Part shown: piece after piece, positions 17,397 to 28,597 of the stretch
Layout: each line of letters starts with the position of its first letter
How positions within the stretch are numbered: the stretch's first letter is position 1
Source of the DNA: CAZKUN01 sp964555935
GTDB lineage: Bacteria; Armatimonadota; Zipacnadia; Zipacnadales; VGFC01
Direction of reading: 5' to 3'
Assembly: GCA_964555935.1 (NCBI GenBank)
Contig: CAZKUN010000031.1
Coordinates: 1-52,980 of the forward strand
Length of the DNA stretch: 52,980 nt
The notes under the pieces: generated by a model
Databases searched by the model: none
The model's input: the letters and a program-made list of their open reading frames with translations, nothing else
Told to the model about the DNA's origin: nothing
Position numbers and translations under genes: made by a program

Positions 17397-20105
17397 CTAG
17401 TCCGCACCCACGACCCTTAGCACTCCGTCATAGCCAACGACGATGACCTCGACGAGGCCGTCGGCGTTGACGTCACCGATGACGGGACGGCCGGGCGTGG
17501 GGAGCTTGATCGACCAGATGTCAGCGCCGTCTCGCCCGCTCACGGCGCGGAGAGTGCCGTCGCGTTCGGCGAATACGATCTCGATGATCCCGTCGCTGTT
17601 GATGTCCGCGCCGGCAACGTCGAGCGTAACGTTGGCATCGATGCGCCACTTGTGCGATCCGTCGGCCGCGTTGAGGCACAGCATCGATCCGTTGAGGACG
17701 GGCACGGCTATCTCGACGGCGCCATCGCCGTCGAAGTCGCCAACCGGTCCGAACCCATCGGATCCCTCACTGTTGTCATGGAACTCGACCCACAGCGGCT
17801 TGCCATCGTCCGCAACGGCAGCGTACCCTCCGCGAGCGTAAGATGGTGAGTCGAGATACACGTCGAGCGTGCCGTCGCCGTTCAGGTCGGCGATGGAGGG
17901 CGATGAGTATGCAATCCACTGGCCGAACGCCTCCGGTGAGTTCATCGAGACGGGCGGATGGATTGGCTCGCCGAAGTCGCCTGAGACCGCGGCGTAGATC
18001 GTCCAGAAGGCGATGACAAGGTCATCGATGGCGTCATCGTTGAGGTCGGCAATGCCCGGCAGTCCGGCGCCGAAGGGCATGGCTGCGGCATCGCTCTCGA
18101 TGCCCTCTCGATGCCAGATGACTTCCCCCGTGTCGCCACGGAGCGCCCAGCCCTCGCTGCTGGCTTTCGCTCGTCGGTGGATATCGACATAGACGTCCAG
18201 TCCGCTGTCACGGCCGGCGAATCGACCGAAGGTCCACATGTTTACGCCCGCCTGCAGTCCACCCCACGGGCACCCGTCGAATGCCCTGCGCCAGATCTCG
18301 CGCCCCGAATGGTTGACACAGACCAGCGCCGATTCGCCGGCGGGATCCTCAGCCGCGAAGAGCACCTCCGGCGGACCATCGCCATCGAGATCAGCCGCCT
18401 GCGGGCAGAGCGCGCCGTTCCACGCGTATCCCGGCTGGTGGTTCATCGCCACGCCCGGTACCGACCAAGGCACGGTTGGAGGCGCGTCTACCTCGGCCCC
18501 GGGTTGGAGGGCGACGATCTCCTGCGATGCGGTCTGGACCACAATTTCATTGGCGCCGTCGCCATCCAGATCGACGATAATTGGCGTGGTCTGAAAGCCG
18601 CCGGGGCGACCGAGTGGCTCTTCCGCAACCGCTCTGCCGGCCGCGTCGACGGTCACGACGCTAGCTGTGGTGAGGTCTCTGATGCGGACGTGATGGGCGC
18701 CATCGGCTCCGGGCCCCGCGTGCACGACGTCAAGTCGGTGCCCGGGGCGCCTGAAGCGGAACCTGGGCTGAAGCGTGCCTTGGCGCCCCAGCGAGCATCC
18801 GTAGACCGCATCCTCGAACGGCTTGTCGGCGGCCTGGCGAGTGTAGAAGATCTCGGGGCGGCCATTGCCATCGATGTCGGCGAGCAAGATGTCGAGCTGG
18901 CCCTCGTCGGCGATTGTGTGAGCGGCGGCTGGCAGCGCGGCATTCATGACCAACGGGCGGACGCTTCGGATCACCGCGATATCGACCAGCGCGTCGCCCT
19001 TGAGTCGGCCGATGTGGAGATCACAGTAGGTGGGGGGACGTTTGCGGTCTGTTGGGGTGTAGATGATCTCGGCGAGGCCATCGCCGTCTAGGTCTGCGAT
19101 TGACCAGAGCCAGATCCCCAAGATGTCTGCCAATACCTCGCCCGTCTCTCCCGCCCTCACCCTGAGACGCCACTGATCTTCCTTGGCCGCCTCTACCAGC
19201 ATGTAGGCCATCTCGTCCGCGCCATCGGCGTTGAGGTCGGTGACGGGATTCGGACCGACGCGGATGTAGCTCTGTCGGCCCTTCGGCCGGGGCGAGTTTG
19301 GTTCGAAGTACTTGTGTCCCCATGCGTGGATCCAGTCGCCATCGACGTAGCGGATGCAGTCGACATGCAGCACGAAGTCACAGACGATATAGATGTCCTT
19401 CTGTGGGGCATCGGGCCGGGGCCGGGTCAGAAGAATGCCGTAGTTGCGGCCGACCTCCCAGGGCACTTCGGCCTTCAGCTCGCCCGTCTGACCGCTAAAG
19501 ATCTGCACGCGGTAGTGGGGCGCTGAGACGATGTCAAGGAGTCCGTCCGCATCGACATCGTCTATGACGAGTGTGGGCGCGTGCTGGCCGTCGAGAGGGC
19601 CTGTGGTCCAGGCCAATTCGCCGCTGTCAGCGCCACGATGGAAGCTGAAGCAGTAGCCCTGGCCTTCGCCGGTGTCCATTCGGCTGGAGAAGACAACGAT
19701 CTGCTGGCCGCGTTGGTCGGGGAGGACGCTGCGGACGCGGACGATGTTGCCGAGCGGTCTCCCATCGACCGTGAACGACCAAAGCTCATCCCCCGCCTCG
19801 TCGGTGACGGTGATGGTGCGGTCGGCGAGCGAGAAGAGCTCGAGCGCGCCGTCTCCGTCGAGGTCGGCGGTGTTGGCAGGCCGGGAGAGATGGTTGGTAG
19901 CCAGCGGCGTTCGCGGCGTACCGAGGTAGTGCTCCCACAGCACGCGGGGATCTTGGATATCGCCCTTCGCGAGCGAGACGCCGGACTGCCGGGCGTCGTG
20001 GCGGTAGACCGGCCACTCCGAATCCGCAGCCGTCGCCACACGTGCTGCCGCCGACAGCGTAACGCAAGCCATAGTGCAATACGCGATCAGAGAAGTGCGG
20101 CGCAT
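17397..20105 (-). CDS. Secreted FG-GAP/VCBS repeat propeller protein
   Basis: A 902-aa exported protein. The signal peptide spans the first ~27 residues (ends ARVATA-A), followed by the WPVYRHDARQSG opening seen in PQQ-type propellers. At least twelve calcium-binding loops of the form DxDxDGxxE/D are spread through the chain, among them DLDGDGALE, DVDADGLLD, DLNADGADE, DIDGNGRPE, DLNGDGTLD, DFDGDGAVE, DINSDGIIE and DVNADGLVE. This is the FG-GAP/VCBS type found in integrin-like propellers, which bind ligands or carbohydrates outside the cell; no catalytic domain is visible. It starts 13 bp after the stop of the GH51 gene, which argues for co-transcription. Confidence 0.85.
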   Translation of the reverse strand: MRRTSLIAYCTMACVTLSAAARVATAADSEWPVYRHDARQSGVSLAKGDIQDPRVLWEHYLGTPRTPLATNHLSRPANTADLDGDGALELFSLADRTITVTDEAGDELWSFTVDGRPLGNIVRVRSVLPDQRGQQIVVFSSRMDTGEGQGYCFSFHRGADSGELAWTTGPLDGQHAPTLVIDDVDADGLLDIVSAPHYRVQIFSGQTGELKAEVPWEVGRNYGILLTRPRPDAPQKDIYIVCDFVLHVDCIRYVDGDWIHAWGHKYFEPNSPRPKGRQSYIRVGPNPVTDLNADGADEMAYMLVEAAKEDQWRLRVRAGETGEVLADILGIWLWSIADLDGDGLAEIIYTPTDRKRPPTYCDLHIGRLKGDALVDIAVIRSVRPLVMNAALPAAAHTIADEGQLDILLADIDGNGRPEIFYTRQAADKPFEDAVYGCSLGRQGTLQPRFRFRRPGHRLDVVHAGPGADGAHHVRIRDLTTASVVTVDAAGRAVAEEPLGRPGGFQTTPIIVDLDGDGANEIVVQTASQEIVALQPGAEVDAPPTVPWSVPGVAMNHQPGYAWNGALCPQAADLDGDGPPEVLFAAEDPAGESALVCVNHSGREIWRRAFDGCPWGGLQAGVNMWTFGRFAGRDSGLDVYVDIHRRAKASSEGWALRGDTGEVIWHREGIESDAAAMPFGAGLPGIADLNDDAIDDLVIAFWTIYAAVSGDFGEPIHPPVSMNSPEAFGQWIAYSSPSIADLNGDGTLDVYLDSPSYARGGYAAVADDGKPLWVEFHDNSEGSDGFGPVGDFDGDGAVEIAVPVLNGSMLCLNAADGSHKWRIDANVTLDVAGADINSDGIIEIVFAERDGTLRAVSGRDGADIWSIKLPTPGRPVIGDVNADGLVEVIVVGYDGVLRVVGAD

Positions 20106-20118
20106 CAGCGGGCCTCGC

Positions 20119-21594
<1,476 letters not shown>

Positions 21595-21736
21595 GTCCTG
21601 CCTCCGAGAATCCGTCGCAGTGCGGGTGGGAACGGCTGTTTCGGCGCGGGACGTGAATCGACCTGTTGACGCGCATTACTGAACGCATGGCTGCCGGGCG
21701 GCGTATTGAGTGGAGAAGCCCAAGGAGCATCAACCC

Positions 21737-22255
21737 GTGAACAACACCTCGCACCTCCTGGCCGGGGCCGTCATCTGCCGCGGCACGTCTCGCCGTCCCC
21801 TCGGGCTCGTCCTTGCGTTATTGAGCCACTTCCTGCTGGATGCCGTGCCACACTTTGAGCACCTGTCGATGATGGTTGGCCTGTTTGGTCCCGGCTTCCC
21901 GGAATGGTGGCGGGGGCTCTATGTCTGGTTCGCGGTGATTACCACGATCGGCGCGGTGGGCGTCTACTGGCGATTCGGGTGGGGGAAGAAGGGCAATCCA
22001 GGGCGGGCCATCTACATCATCGTGGGCGGGGCGTTGGGCATTCTCCCCGACATCCTCGCCACGCAGCTTAGCCGGGATGGCTTCTTCTACTGGGTGAATC
22101 TCAAGGCGCATTGGTGGGACGGGTACGTGTACGGCAATCTCGCCCGGCCCACGACGGGTCTGGTGATGATGGCCGTCGAATGGTCGCTCATCGCAGTGCT
22201 CGCATGGACGCTGTTTCGGAAGGCGCGTTCCACGGACGATGGGCCGCCGTCCTGA
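21737..22255 (+). CDS. DUF457/YdjM-like small membrane protein
   Basis: A 172-aa integral membrane protein from a GTG at 21737 with AAGGAG 10 nt upstream. An earlier in-frame GTG at 21710 lacks such a site. The N-terminal NNTSHLLAGAVI and LLSHFLLDAVPHFE motifs (conserved histidines and aspartate in the first two helices) resemble the DUF457/YdjM membrane-bound 'metal-dependent hydrolase' family, whose activity is uncertain. Four or so membrane segments follow. It sits between two oppositely oriented genes with no obvious partner. Confidence 0.65.
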   Translation: MNNTSHLLAGAVICRGTSRRPLGLVLALLSHFLLDAVPHFEHLSMMVGLFGPGFPEWWRGLYVWFAVITTIGAVGVYWRFGWGKKGNPGRAIYIIVGGALGILPDILATQLSRDGFFYWVNLKAHWWDGYVYGNLARPTTGLVMMAVEWSLIAVLAWTLFRKARSTDDGPPS

Positions 22256-23038
22256 TCAGGCACTGCCACAGGCCTCGATGACGGCCTCGCTCGTCGCGGT
22301 GTGGCCGATGATCATCTCATGCTCGAGGATGGAGGCCTTCGTGAAGGTCATTCCGTCCCAGCTGCCCGGACCCTCGATGGCGGTCGTGCAGTCGCGCAGC
22401 AGGATGCAATTGTAGCCACGCTCGTTCATCGCGCGCGTGCCGTAGTCGCGCCCGGGGACGCACATGTTAGCGGCGAACCCCGCGTAGAGTAGGTGAGTGA
22501 TTCTCTTGTGGGTCAGCAACCGGTGAAGGTGATCGCCGGTTGTGATCACGGAGTCGCCCGGCTGCGGCGCGATGGTGTCGACGATCAGACGCGCCGCTCC
22601 TCCTGTCCGCACCCATTCATCGCGCTCGTCTTCGGCCGGCTTGGCGAAACACTCGAACTCCCCCGTGCGGTTGCGGAACTCCGCCGGAGGCCACTCGGGC
22701 GCGGTCGCGGCCTTGGGGTCCAGCTCCTGATCCGAGGCGTAGGCCACCCATTGACGGTACTTCTTCGCCATCGGCGGCGAGGGGGCGTGAATCACAGCGA
22801 CGCCCGCCTCGCGACAGGCGTTGATGGTCGGCAGGATTCGCTCATCGATGATCTGGTTAGTCCGCTCCAGATGGCTGTCGATGTAGTGCCCGTCCCAGCA
22901 GTCCACGAGCACGAGCGCGCAGCTCTCGACGGGGATCGTGAAGGTCTGCTCGACCAGCGTGAAGTGCTCCTCACGGTGCGGCACGTCCTCGTCCCAGTAC
23001 AGTCTGCAGTATCGGACCAGCAAGGTGATGTCAGCCAC
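22256..23038 (-). CDS. Isochorismatase-family cysteine hydrolase, catalytic Lys not evident
   Basis: A 260-aa protein if read from the GTG at 23038 (AAGGGGAG lies 11 nt before it). The open frame extends to 23359, but that part crosses the start of the divergent UROD-like gene and looks non-coding. Isochorismatase fold: CALVLVDCWDGHY with acidic D46, a long insertion rich in W and E, then LLYAGFAANMCVPG with nucleophile C193 and GYNCILLRDCT. The usual lysine before the last helix (VxxK...F) reads VITTGDH here, so the standard D-K-C triad appears incomplete. Family members cleave amides or vinyl ethers; no substrate can be proposed. Confidence 0.75.
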   Translation of the reverse strand: MADITLLVRYCRLYWDEDVPHREEHFTLVEQTFTIPVESCALVLVDCWDGHYIDSHLERTNQIIDERILPTINACREAGVAVIHAPSPPMAKKYRQWVAYASDQELDPKAATAPEWPPAEFRNRTGEFECFAKPAEDERDEWVRTGGAARLIVDTIAPQPGDSVITTGDHLHRLLTHKRITHLLYAGFAANMCVPGRDYGTRAMNERGYNCILLRDCTTAIEGPGSWDGMTFTKASILEHEMIIGHTATSEAVIEACGSA

Positions 23039-23143
23039 GTGGCCCCACGCTCCCCTTGGTAGAGTGACGGTTGCTTCGCCGCCGCGCAAGGTCTCTCCTG
23101 GCCTCCGACGGAATGTCCGGCCAACTACTGTAGGAGGTCGGCA

Positions 23144-24223
23144 ATGCCCAACTGGACGTCCAGCTTCGATCGTCTCCGCACCGCTCTGCTGTGCGGCGAG
23201 CCCGACATGGTGCCGCTGGCGGAGCTGAAGATCGACCCCATTGTGAAGTGCCAATTCATGGGGTGGGATGCCTGGCCGGACGACCCTCGGGAGGCCCTTA
23301 TTGCCGAGGTCGAGTTCGCTCAGACCGCCGGGTACGATTACATCCGCGCTCCGGCGCATGTTGATTACCCCGTGACGGGCGAATCGAAATCACACGCGTA
23401 CTCGGCCACCGGCGAGGGCGAGCAGAAGCGTCAGTGGCAGCGGCAGGCGGGCCGCCCCCTCATTGCCGACATGGCCGATTGCGAGGCCTTCCCGTGGCCG
23501 GATCCGGCGGATGCGGTGTTGGACGAGCTGGAGCTGGCGGCGGAACTCGTGCCGGAGGGGATGGGCGTCATCACGGGCGTGAAGGGTGGCGGGATCTTCG
23601 AGCGCGCGTGGTTCCTGATGGGCTTTGACGGCTTCATGATGGCGACGGTTGAGCAGCCTGATCTTGTGGCCGAGGTGATGCGCCGCGCGGGCGAGGTTTG
23701 GTATGAGACGGTGAAGCGCTGCCTTGAGATGCCTCGCGTGGATGGGGTCTGGTTCTGCGATGATCTGGCCTACACCGAGGGCTTCATGGTGAATCCAGAG
23801 ATCTACCGCGAGCACCTCTTCCCGTGGGTTGAGCGCATCGCTCATGCCGGCAGGCGGCACGACCCGCCCGTTCCGCTAGTCTACCACTCCGACGGCAGGC
23901 TCTGGGAGATACTGGACGATCTGATCGCGTGTGGGGTTAACGCCTTGCATCCGATGGAGCCCAAGGCGTGGGACATCGTCGACGTGAAGAAGCGCGTCGC
24001 CGGCAAGCTCTGCCTAATCGGCAACATCGACCTGGGTTACACGCTCACTCGCGGCACGCCCGACGAGGTGGATGAGGAGGTCCGGCTTCGCATCGATAAG
24101 CTCGCGCCCGGCGGCGGCTACTGCGTCGGCTCGAGCAACACGGTCACCGAATACGTGCCCGTAGACAACTTCCGCGCGATGGTCGAGGCAACGCGGAGAT
24201 ACGGTGGAGGTGGACGAACATGA
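23144..24223 (+). CDS. Uroporphyrinogen decarboxylase-like (UROD) domain protein
   Basis: A 359-aa cytoplasmic TIM-barrel protein. AGGAGG precedes the ATG. The domain opening (FDRLRTALLCGEPDMVPLAE) and the late motifs YHSDGRLWEILDDLIACG (H248, D250), ALHPMEPKA and LIGNIDLGYTL place it in the UROD/MtaA/CmuA superfamily. The arginine-rich N-terminal motif of true HemE is absent, and the Zn-type H...C...C set of methylcobamide:CoM methyltransferases is not clear, so a specific reaction cannot be given. Its stop overlaps the next gene's start (ATGA), tying it to a YetA/PcRGLX-like protein. Confidence 0.8.
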   Translation: MPNWTSSFDRLRTALLCGEPDMVPLAELKIDPIVKCQFMGWDAWPDDPREALIAEVEFAQTAGYDYIRAPAHVDYPVTGESKSHAYSATGEGEQKRQWQRQAGRPLIADMADCEAFPWPDPADAVLDELELAAELVPEGMGVITGVKGGGIFERAWFLMGFDGFMMATVEQPDLVAEVMRRAGEVWYETVKRCLEMPRVDGVWFCDDLAYTEGFMVNPEIYREHLFPWVERIAHAGRRHDPPVPLVYHSDGRLWEILDDLIACGVNALHPMEPKAWDIVDVKKRVAGKLCLIGNIDLGYTLTRGTPDEVDEEVRLRIDKLAPGGGYCVGSSNTVTEYVPVDNFRAMVEATRRYGGGGRT

Positions 24224-27201
24224 ACACCGGGCTGGCGGCCATAGTAGGTCTCTCGGCAGTAGCGGCGTGCGCGCATGCCGACAGGAGCCGTGTTGTCGAC
24301 CTCACATTCGCCGACCGCGACCAATGGCGAACCGAGGCCGACGAGCCGTGGTGGGCGCTCGTCGACATCCGGAACATGCTCAACCTGTTCCACCCTTTCA
24401 CCGTTCCCGCCACCGGCAACGTCGCCGGCGCCTCGCGCGAGGTGACCATCCCCGAGGGCTGGCAGCCGCCCTTCGCCCTTCGCTTCTACTGCGCCGACGA
24501 TTACTTCGCCGACCCCGAGAATCACAGACCCGGTGACGCGGGAACGGAGAGCTTCTTCGAGCATCGGTACAAACAGGTCCTGGTGGATGGCGAGGTCGTC
24601 TGGGAACGCGACGTTGTCGATGAGAATACGATAGGCTCCGAGACCCTCTTCACCGTCGACCTCACGCCTCACATGACACCGGGCAAGCCGTTCACGCTGG
24701 GCTTCCGCGTCGTCGACAAGGTCGCCACGACGGAGCGGAATGAACGCGACGTGTGGTTCAGGCCGGGGACATGGTACGCGCCGGGTGATGAGGACGCGGA
24801 GGAGCAAGAGCCGCGCTTCCACACGGCAGTGTGGTTTGCCGATGCCATCGTCGGCGAGACGAAGGACGTGGCGTCGGCCCTGGAGGGCGGCAGACCTCAT
24901 GATAGCGCGGTCGTCGAGTTGCATCGCGGCCGCGAGATCCGGCCCAAACACGGGCCCGTGGCTTTGCCCGTTTCGCTGAGACTCGTGGCGCCCGCGGTGA
25001 TTCCTGAGCCTGGCTTCCCAGTGTCGTGTGGCGTGCCGATGCCGCCGGGCGAGTTGCCCGATGCCTCATCGCTCCGTCTGCGCTACGGCGCTCGCGAAGA
25101 CATCCCTATCCAGGCTCAGGCAATCGGCTGGTGGCCGGATGGCAGCGTTCGGTGGGTCCACATCCAGGCCGTCGTGCCCGCGGGTTCGGCCGGCGGGAGC
25201 AGATTCCGACTCTACGTAGGTGACCGCGACGCGCCCGGGCCGGCGACGCCGGTCAGAGCGCTGCGCCGAGATGGTCGGATCACGATCGACACGGGTGCAG
25301 CCCGCGTCCTGCTTGGGGGCGATCCGAGGCAGCTCATTGACTCGGTGGATGTGGGGGGCGAGGCGGTTCTGACCTCCGTAACGCCCAGGATGAGTGTCGC
25401 GATCGATGGCGTGAGGCAGGCGGTCGAGTTCGGCGCCGAGGCGACTGAGATCGCTGAGCGCGGGCCCGTCGTCGCGAGGGTCGTGGTGCGCGGAGCATTG
25501 GAGGCGGGCGACGAACGTGTTGGCTCCTTCGTCTTCACGGTCCGAGCATATGCCGGGCTGCCGACGCTGCAAGTCAGTCTCCGCACCACCAATGGACTGA
25601 AGCCGGAGCCGTATGAGGGCACGGTGGACGACGCGCCGCTCGACGTGACCGAACTGGCGCTGGTCGGCCGGATCCCCGGCAGCGCAAGCGAGGTGCGCTT
25701 TGGTACTGTTGACGGCGAGCCCGTGACGGTTGCCGGGCCGGCTGCCTCGCTCGTTCAGGACGCGGACGATCACTTCACGGTTGGAGAAGACGAGGGGCGA
25801 CGCGCCCAGGGCTGGATGGCCACGGACGCCGTCTGGGCATCCGTCTGGGGTTTCTGGCAGCAGTTCCCCAAGTCGCTGAGCGTGTCCGATGACGAGTTGA
25901 CGATTGGCTTGTTCACTCCAACGGAAGACACGCCTGTCTACCAGCCGCGTTTCGGGGAATCGAAGCGGCACGACGTGTGGCTGCACTTCGGCGCGGGCAG
26001 CGATGCTGAGGCCTTGGGTGAGCTGGTCGCCCACAGACCCCGACTGTTTGACCGGGAGTGGTTCTGCCTGAGCGGCGGGGTCGCCGTGCTGGATCCACGC
26101 TGGTTCGAGAACCACCCCGAACTGGCCGCCTACGCCGAAAAGGGGTGGGGCGACGCGTCGCAGGATCGCTTCCCCGGGCACTTTGGCATCCGCAACTTCG
26201 GCGACATGCCGTACATCCCGCCCCAGTGGCGCAACGGATACTGGGCGATGGTGCAGGGCCCGCTGCATTGGGGACTCGCATCCGGGAGCCAGGCATGGAT
26301 TGAGCGCAGCTTCGAGACGGCGCGCCACCTCGTTGACGTCGACTCCGTGCGTATACCCGAGGGTCATGCTGACTGGGATGAATGGAACGGCCTGACGTGC
26401 GCGCTCGGGAGCGACCACTCGGTACACAACGGTCTGGCCAAGTGGCCGGCCTTCCAGGTGGGAGAGTCGCTCGTATTGCACTATTGGATGACGGGCGATC
26501 CTGACAGCCTCGACGCGGCGCGGGCGAATGCCGACTACATCATCCGTGCGGGCGCCGGGGTCGGCTCAACCGAGGCCCGCAGCCAGGCACGACCGATGCT
26601 CACGCTGCTGAGGGTATGGCAGGCAACGGGGGACGCCAAGTACCGCGACGCGGCGTCGCGTTACCTCGACCTCGACTACCAGACGAGGACCGTCATCGAG
26701 TGGCGGAGGGGCGCGTACATCCAGCCGACGTATCAGAATTGGCGGTGCGTGTCGGCAGGGCTGGATTCGATGTACGCGCAGAACATCTACGAGTATTACC
26801 GACTGACCGGAGATGTCGACGCGGCGCGGCTGATCGTGGCGATCGCGGACTCCGTCTATGCCGAGTCGATGCTGCCGCAGGAGGAGGGGTTGGGGAGTTT
26901 CATCTTCTACGTGCGCTACAGCCGGAACTCCTGGTACTACACGCAGATGGGGCTGCTGTTTCACATGGCCCATGACCTGACGGGCGATGAGCGATTCCTG
27001 CGCGCGGGGCGGGCGGCCTTCGCGCGGTACTTGCTCTGTCGCGATGGCGCCGGCAACCCGCTCTACCAGACGGTCGACAACTTCGGTTGGCTTGACCCGG
27101 AGTATGGTGGCTGGGAGACTCTGACCGCTGACATTCCGACCGAGCCGTTTGAGATCACGAGCCAGACACCCGACCCCGATCCGTCGATGTATGCGGATTG
27201 A
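24220..27201 (+). CDS. Secreted YetA/PcRGLX-like protein (putative polysaccharide lyase)
   Basis: A 993-aa exported protein: signal peptide (TGLAAIVGLSAVAACAHA), an N-terminal beta module at ~25-180, then from ~265 a RIFT-barrel-like region (FPVSCGVPMPPGELP, IGWWPDGSVRWVHIQ, FRLYVGD), a beta-sandwich region, and a C-terminal alpha/alpha toroid from ~600 to the end (DYIIRAGAGVGSTEARSQAR and LRVWQATGDAKYRDAA helices). This order matches the exo-rhamnogalacturonan lyase PcRGLX/YetA family. The likely role is pectin-type polysaccharide cleavage outside the cytoplasm, but catalytic residues were not located. It is translationally coupled to the upstream UROD-like gene. Confidence 0.78.
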   Translation: MNTGLAAIVGLSAVAACAHADRSRVVDLTFADRDQWRTEADEPWWALVDIRNMLNLFHPFTVPATGNVAGASREVTIPEGWQPPFALRFYCADDYFADPENHRPGDAGTESFFEHRYKQVLVDGEVVWERDVVDENTIGSETLFTVDLTPHMTPGKPFTLGFRVVDKVATTERNERDVWFRPGTWYAPGDEDAEEQEPRFHTAVWFADAIVGETKDVASALEGGRPHDSAVVELHRGREIRPKHGPVALPVSLRLVAPAVIPEPGFPVSCGVPMPPGELPDASSLRLRYGAREDIPIQAQAIGWWPDGSVRWVHIQAVVPAGSAGGSRFRLYVGDRDAPGPATPVRALRRDGRITIDTGAARVLLGGDPRQLIDSVDVGGEAVLTSVTPRMSVAIDGVRQAVEFGAEATEIAERGPVVARVVVRGALEAGDERVGSFVFTVRAYAGLPTLQVSLRTTNGLKPEPYEGTVDDAPLDVTELALVGRIPGSASEVRFGTVDGEPVTVAGPAASLVQDADDHFTVGEDEGRRAQGWMATDAVWASVWGFWQQFPKSLSVSDDELTIGLFTPTEDTPVYQPRFGESKRHDVWLHFGAGSDAEALGELVAHRPRLFDREWFCLSGGVAVLDPRWFENHPELAAYAEKGWGDASQDRFPGHFGIRNFGDMPYIPPQWRNGYWAMVQGPLHWGLASGSQAWIERSFETARHLVDVDSVRIPEGHADWDEWNGLTCALGSDHSVHNGLAKWPAFQVGESLVLHYWMTGDPDSLDAARANADYIIRAGAGVGSTEARSQARPMLTLLRVWQATGDAKYRDAASRYLDLDYQTRTVIEWRRGAYIQPTYQNWRCVSAGLDSMYAQNIYEYYRLTGDVDAARLIVAIADSVYAESMLPQEEGLGSFIFYVRYSRNSWYYTQMGLLFHMAHDLTGDERFLRAGRAAFARYLLCRDGAGNPLYQTVDNFGWLDPEYGGWETLTADIPTEPFEITSQTPDPDPSMYAD

Positions 27202-27206
27202 CTTGG

Positions 27207-28448
27207 TCAGTCAGCAAGCGCCACGCCAGCGGCTCTGAGTCTGTCCTGGAGTTCCAGCACGGGCACGTTCCTGGGCTGACGCCCCTGTTCCAGCGCCATC
27301 GCCGCAGCCAGGCCGGCCGCTTCGCCCATTACCCAGCAGATGTGAATCTCCCGCAGTGGCTCCAGCGCCTCGTGGTCGCAGGAGAGGCACCGGCCGGCGA
27401 CCAGCAGGCTGTCCACCTCGCGTGGCAGGAGCGAGCGATAGGGGATGTCGTAGGCGATTCCTGATTTGCGGAAGTCGTTGCCTCGGCCAATCGAGTCCTC
27501 GGCGCGGAAGTCGAACTGCGACGTGTCTTCGCCCGTCATCACGTACTCGCCGATGAGGCGCCTCGTCCGCCGCACGCCGACCTGTGCAGCCGTGTCGACA
27601 AGCCACGCGCCCTCAAAGCCCGGCATGCGATCCCGCAGGACCTCGATGCTCTTGCGGATGGCCTCGCGGCCCTCGACCTCGACGTACGTGAGGTCCTCTG
27701 GATCGAGACCGTCGAGTTCCTTCAGCATGTTGTTGCCCCACAGGAAGCCATCCGGTGTCGGCATCGGCGTCAGGCCCATGTAGCTGTCCCATCCGCCCTC
27801 CACTCGCGCGGCCTCCATCGCCTCGGCCGTGCCTTTTGGGTCCGCCTCACGCGCCTTCTCCCATGCCTCGACGTCGACGTTCGCCAGCCGGAATGGCAGC
27901 CCAATATACTGGTTACTCGTCTCGAAGGCCGCCCCGGCGGAGGCGAACACGTCGCCGTCGCCGGTCGCGTCGATGAACAGCTTGCCTCTCACCGCGAGCC
28001 GCCCGGCCTTGCTCTCCACGATCACCCCACTCACAGCTCCGTCCTCTACGTGCGCGCCCGCCACCCAGACGTGGTGCAAGATCTTCACTCCGGCCTCTTT
28101 GCACATCCGGATCGAGACCCACTTCATCGCCTCAGGATCAAACAGCGAGCCGCCGTTCGCCCATCGGTACTCGCACTCATGCGTTTCGAGCATCCGCTCG
28201 CGCATCTCCCCGCCGATGCCACGAATTATCGGTCGATCCGTGTCCTCAAAGGTCGGAAGCGCGAGAACGAGGCCACCCGTCGCCAGCCCACCGAGGCACC
28301 CGTGGCGCTCGAGGAGGATGGTTTTCGCGCCGTTTCTCGCGGCCGCGAGTGCCGCGGCCGTGCCGGCCGGCCCGCCACCGCAGACCACGACATCGGCCTC
28401 CCAGCGGACGGGGATCTCTCGAGAGGGTTCCGTGATGAAACTGGACAT
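27207..28448 (-). CDS. FAD-dependent oxidoreductase (FAD_oxidored family), second copy
   Basis: A 413-aa flavoprotein from the ATG at 28448, which has GGAGG 8 nt upstream; the frame extends to 28595 but that region is the divergent intergenic stretch. FAD motif VVVCGGGPAGTAAALAAA (residues ~20-37), RHGCLGGLATGGL, KLFIDATGDGDVFASAG, VRRTRRLIGEYVMTG and LLVAGRCLSCDHEAL...REIHICWVMGEAAGLAAAM. It shares layout and motifs with the protein encoded at 5858..7171. Substrate unknown; neighbours suggest carbohydrate catabolism. It runs divergently from a five-bladed-propeller protein and converges on the YetA-like gene with 5 bp between stop codons. Confidence 0.87.
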   Translation of the reverse strand: MSSFITEPSREIPVRWEADVVVCGGGPAGTAAALAAARNGAKTILLERHGCLGGLATGGLVLALPTFEDTDRPIIRGIGGEMRERMLETHECEYRWANGGSLFDPEAMKWVSIRMCKEAGVKILHHVWVAGAHVEDGAVSGVIVESKAGRLAVRGKLFIDATGDGDVFASAGAAFETSNQYIGLPFRLANVDVEAWEKAREADPKGTAEAMEAARVEGGWDSYMGLTPMPTPDGFLWGNNMLKELDGLDPEDLTYVEVEGREAIRKSIEVLRDRMPGFEGAWLVDTAAQVGVRRTRRLIGEYVMTGEDTSQFDFRAEDSIGRGNDFRKSGIAYDIPYRSLLPREVDSLLVAGRCLSCDHEALEPLREIHICWVMGEAAGLAAAMALEQGRQPRNVPVLELQDRLRAAGVALAD

Positions 28449-28597
28449 GATTGGCCTCCAAAGCGCGGGGCGTTCGAGCCCCGGTGACGGACGGTCTGGA
28501 GCTTCGATCCGGCTCGCCACGAGTCCTTGTCGCAAAGAGGCCCGCCGCCCGATGCTGGCGAAGTTTCCGGCTCCCAGACTGACGACAGGAGACAACC

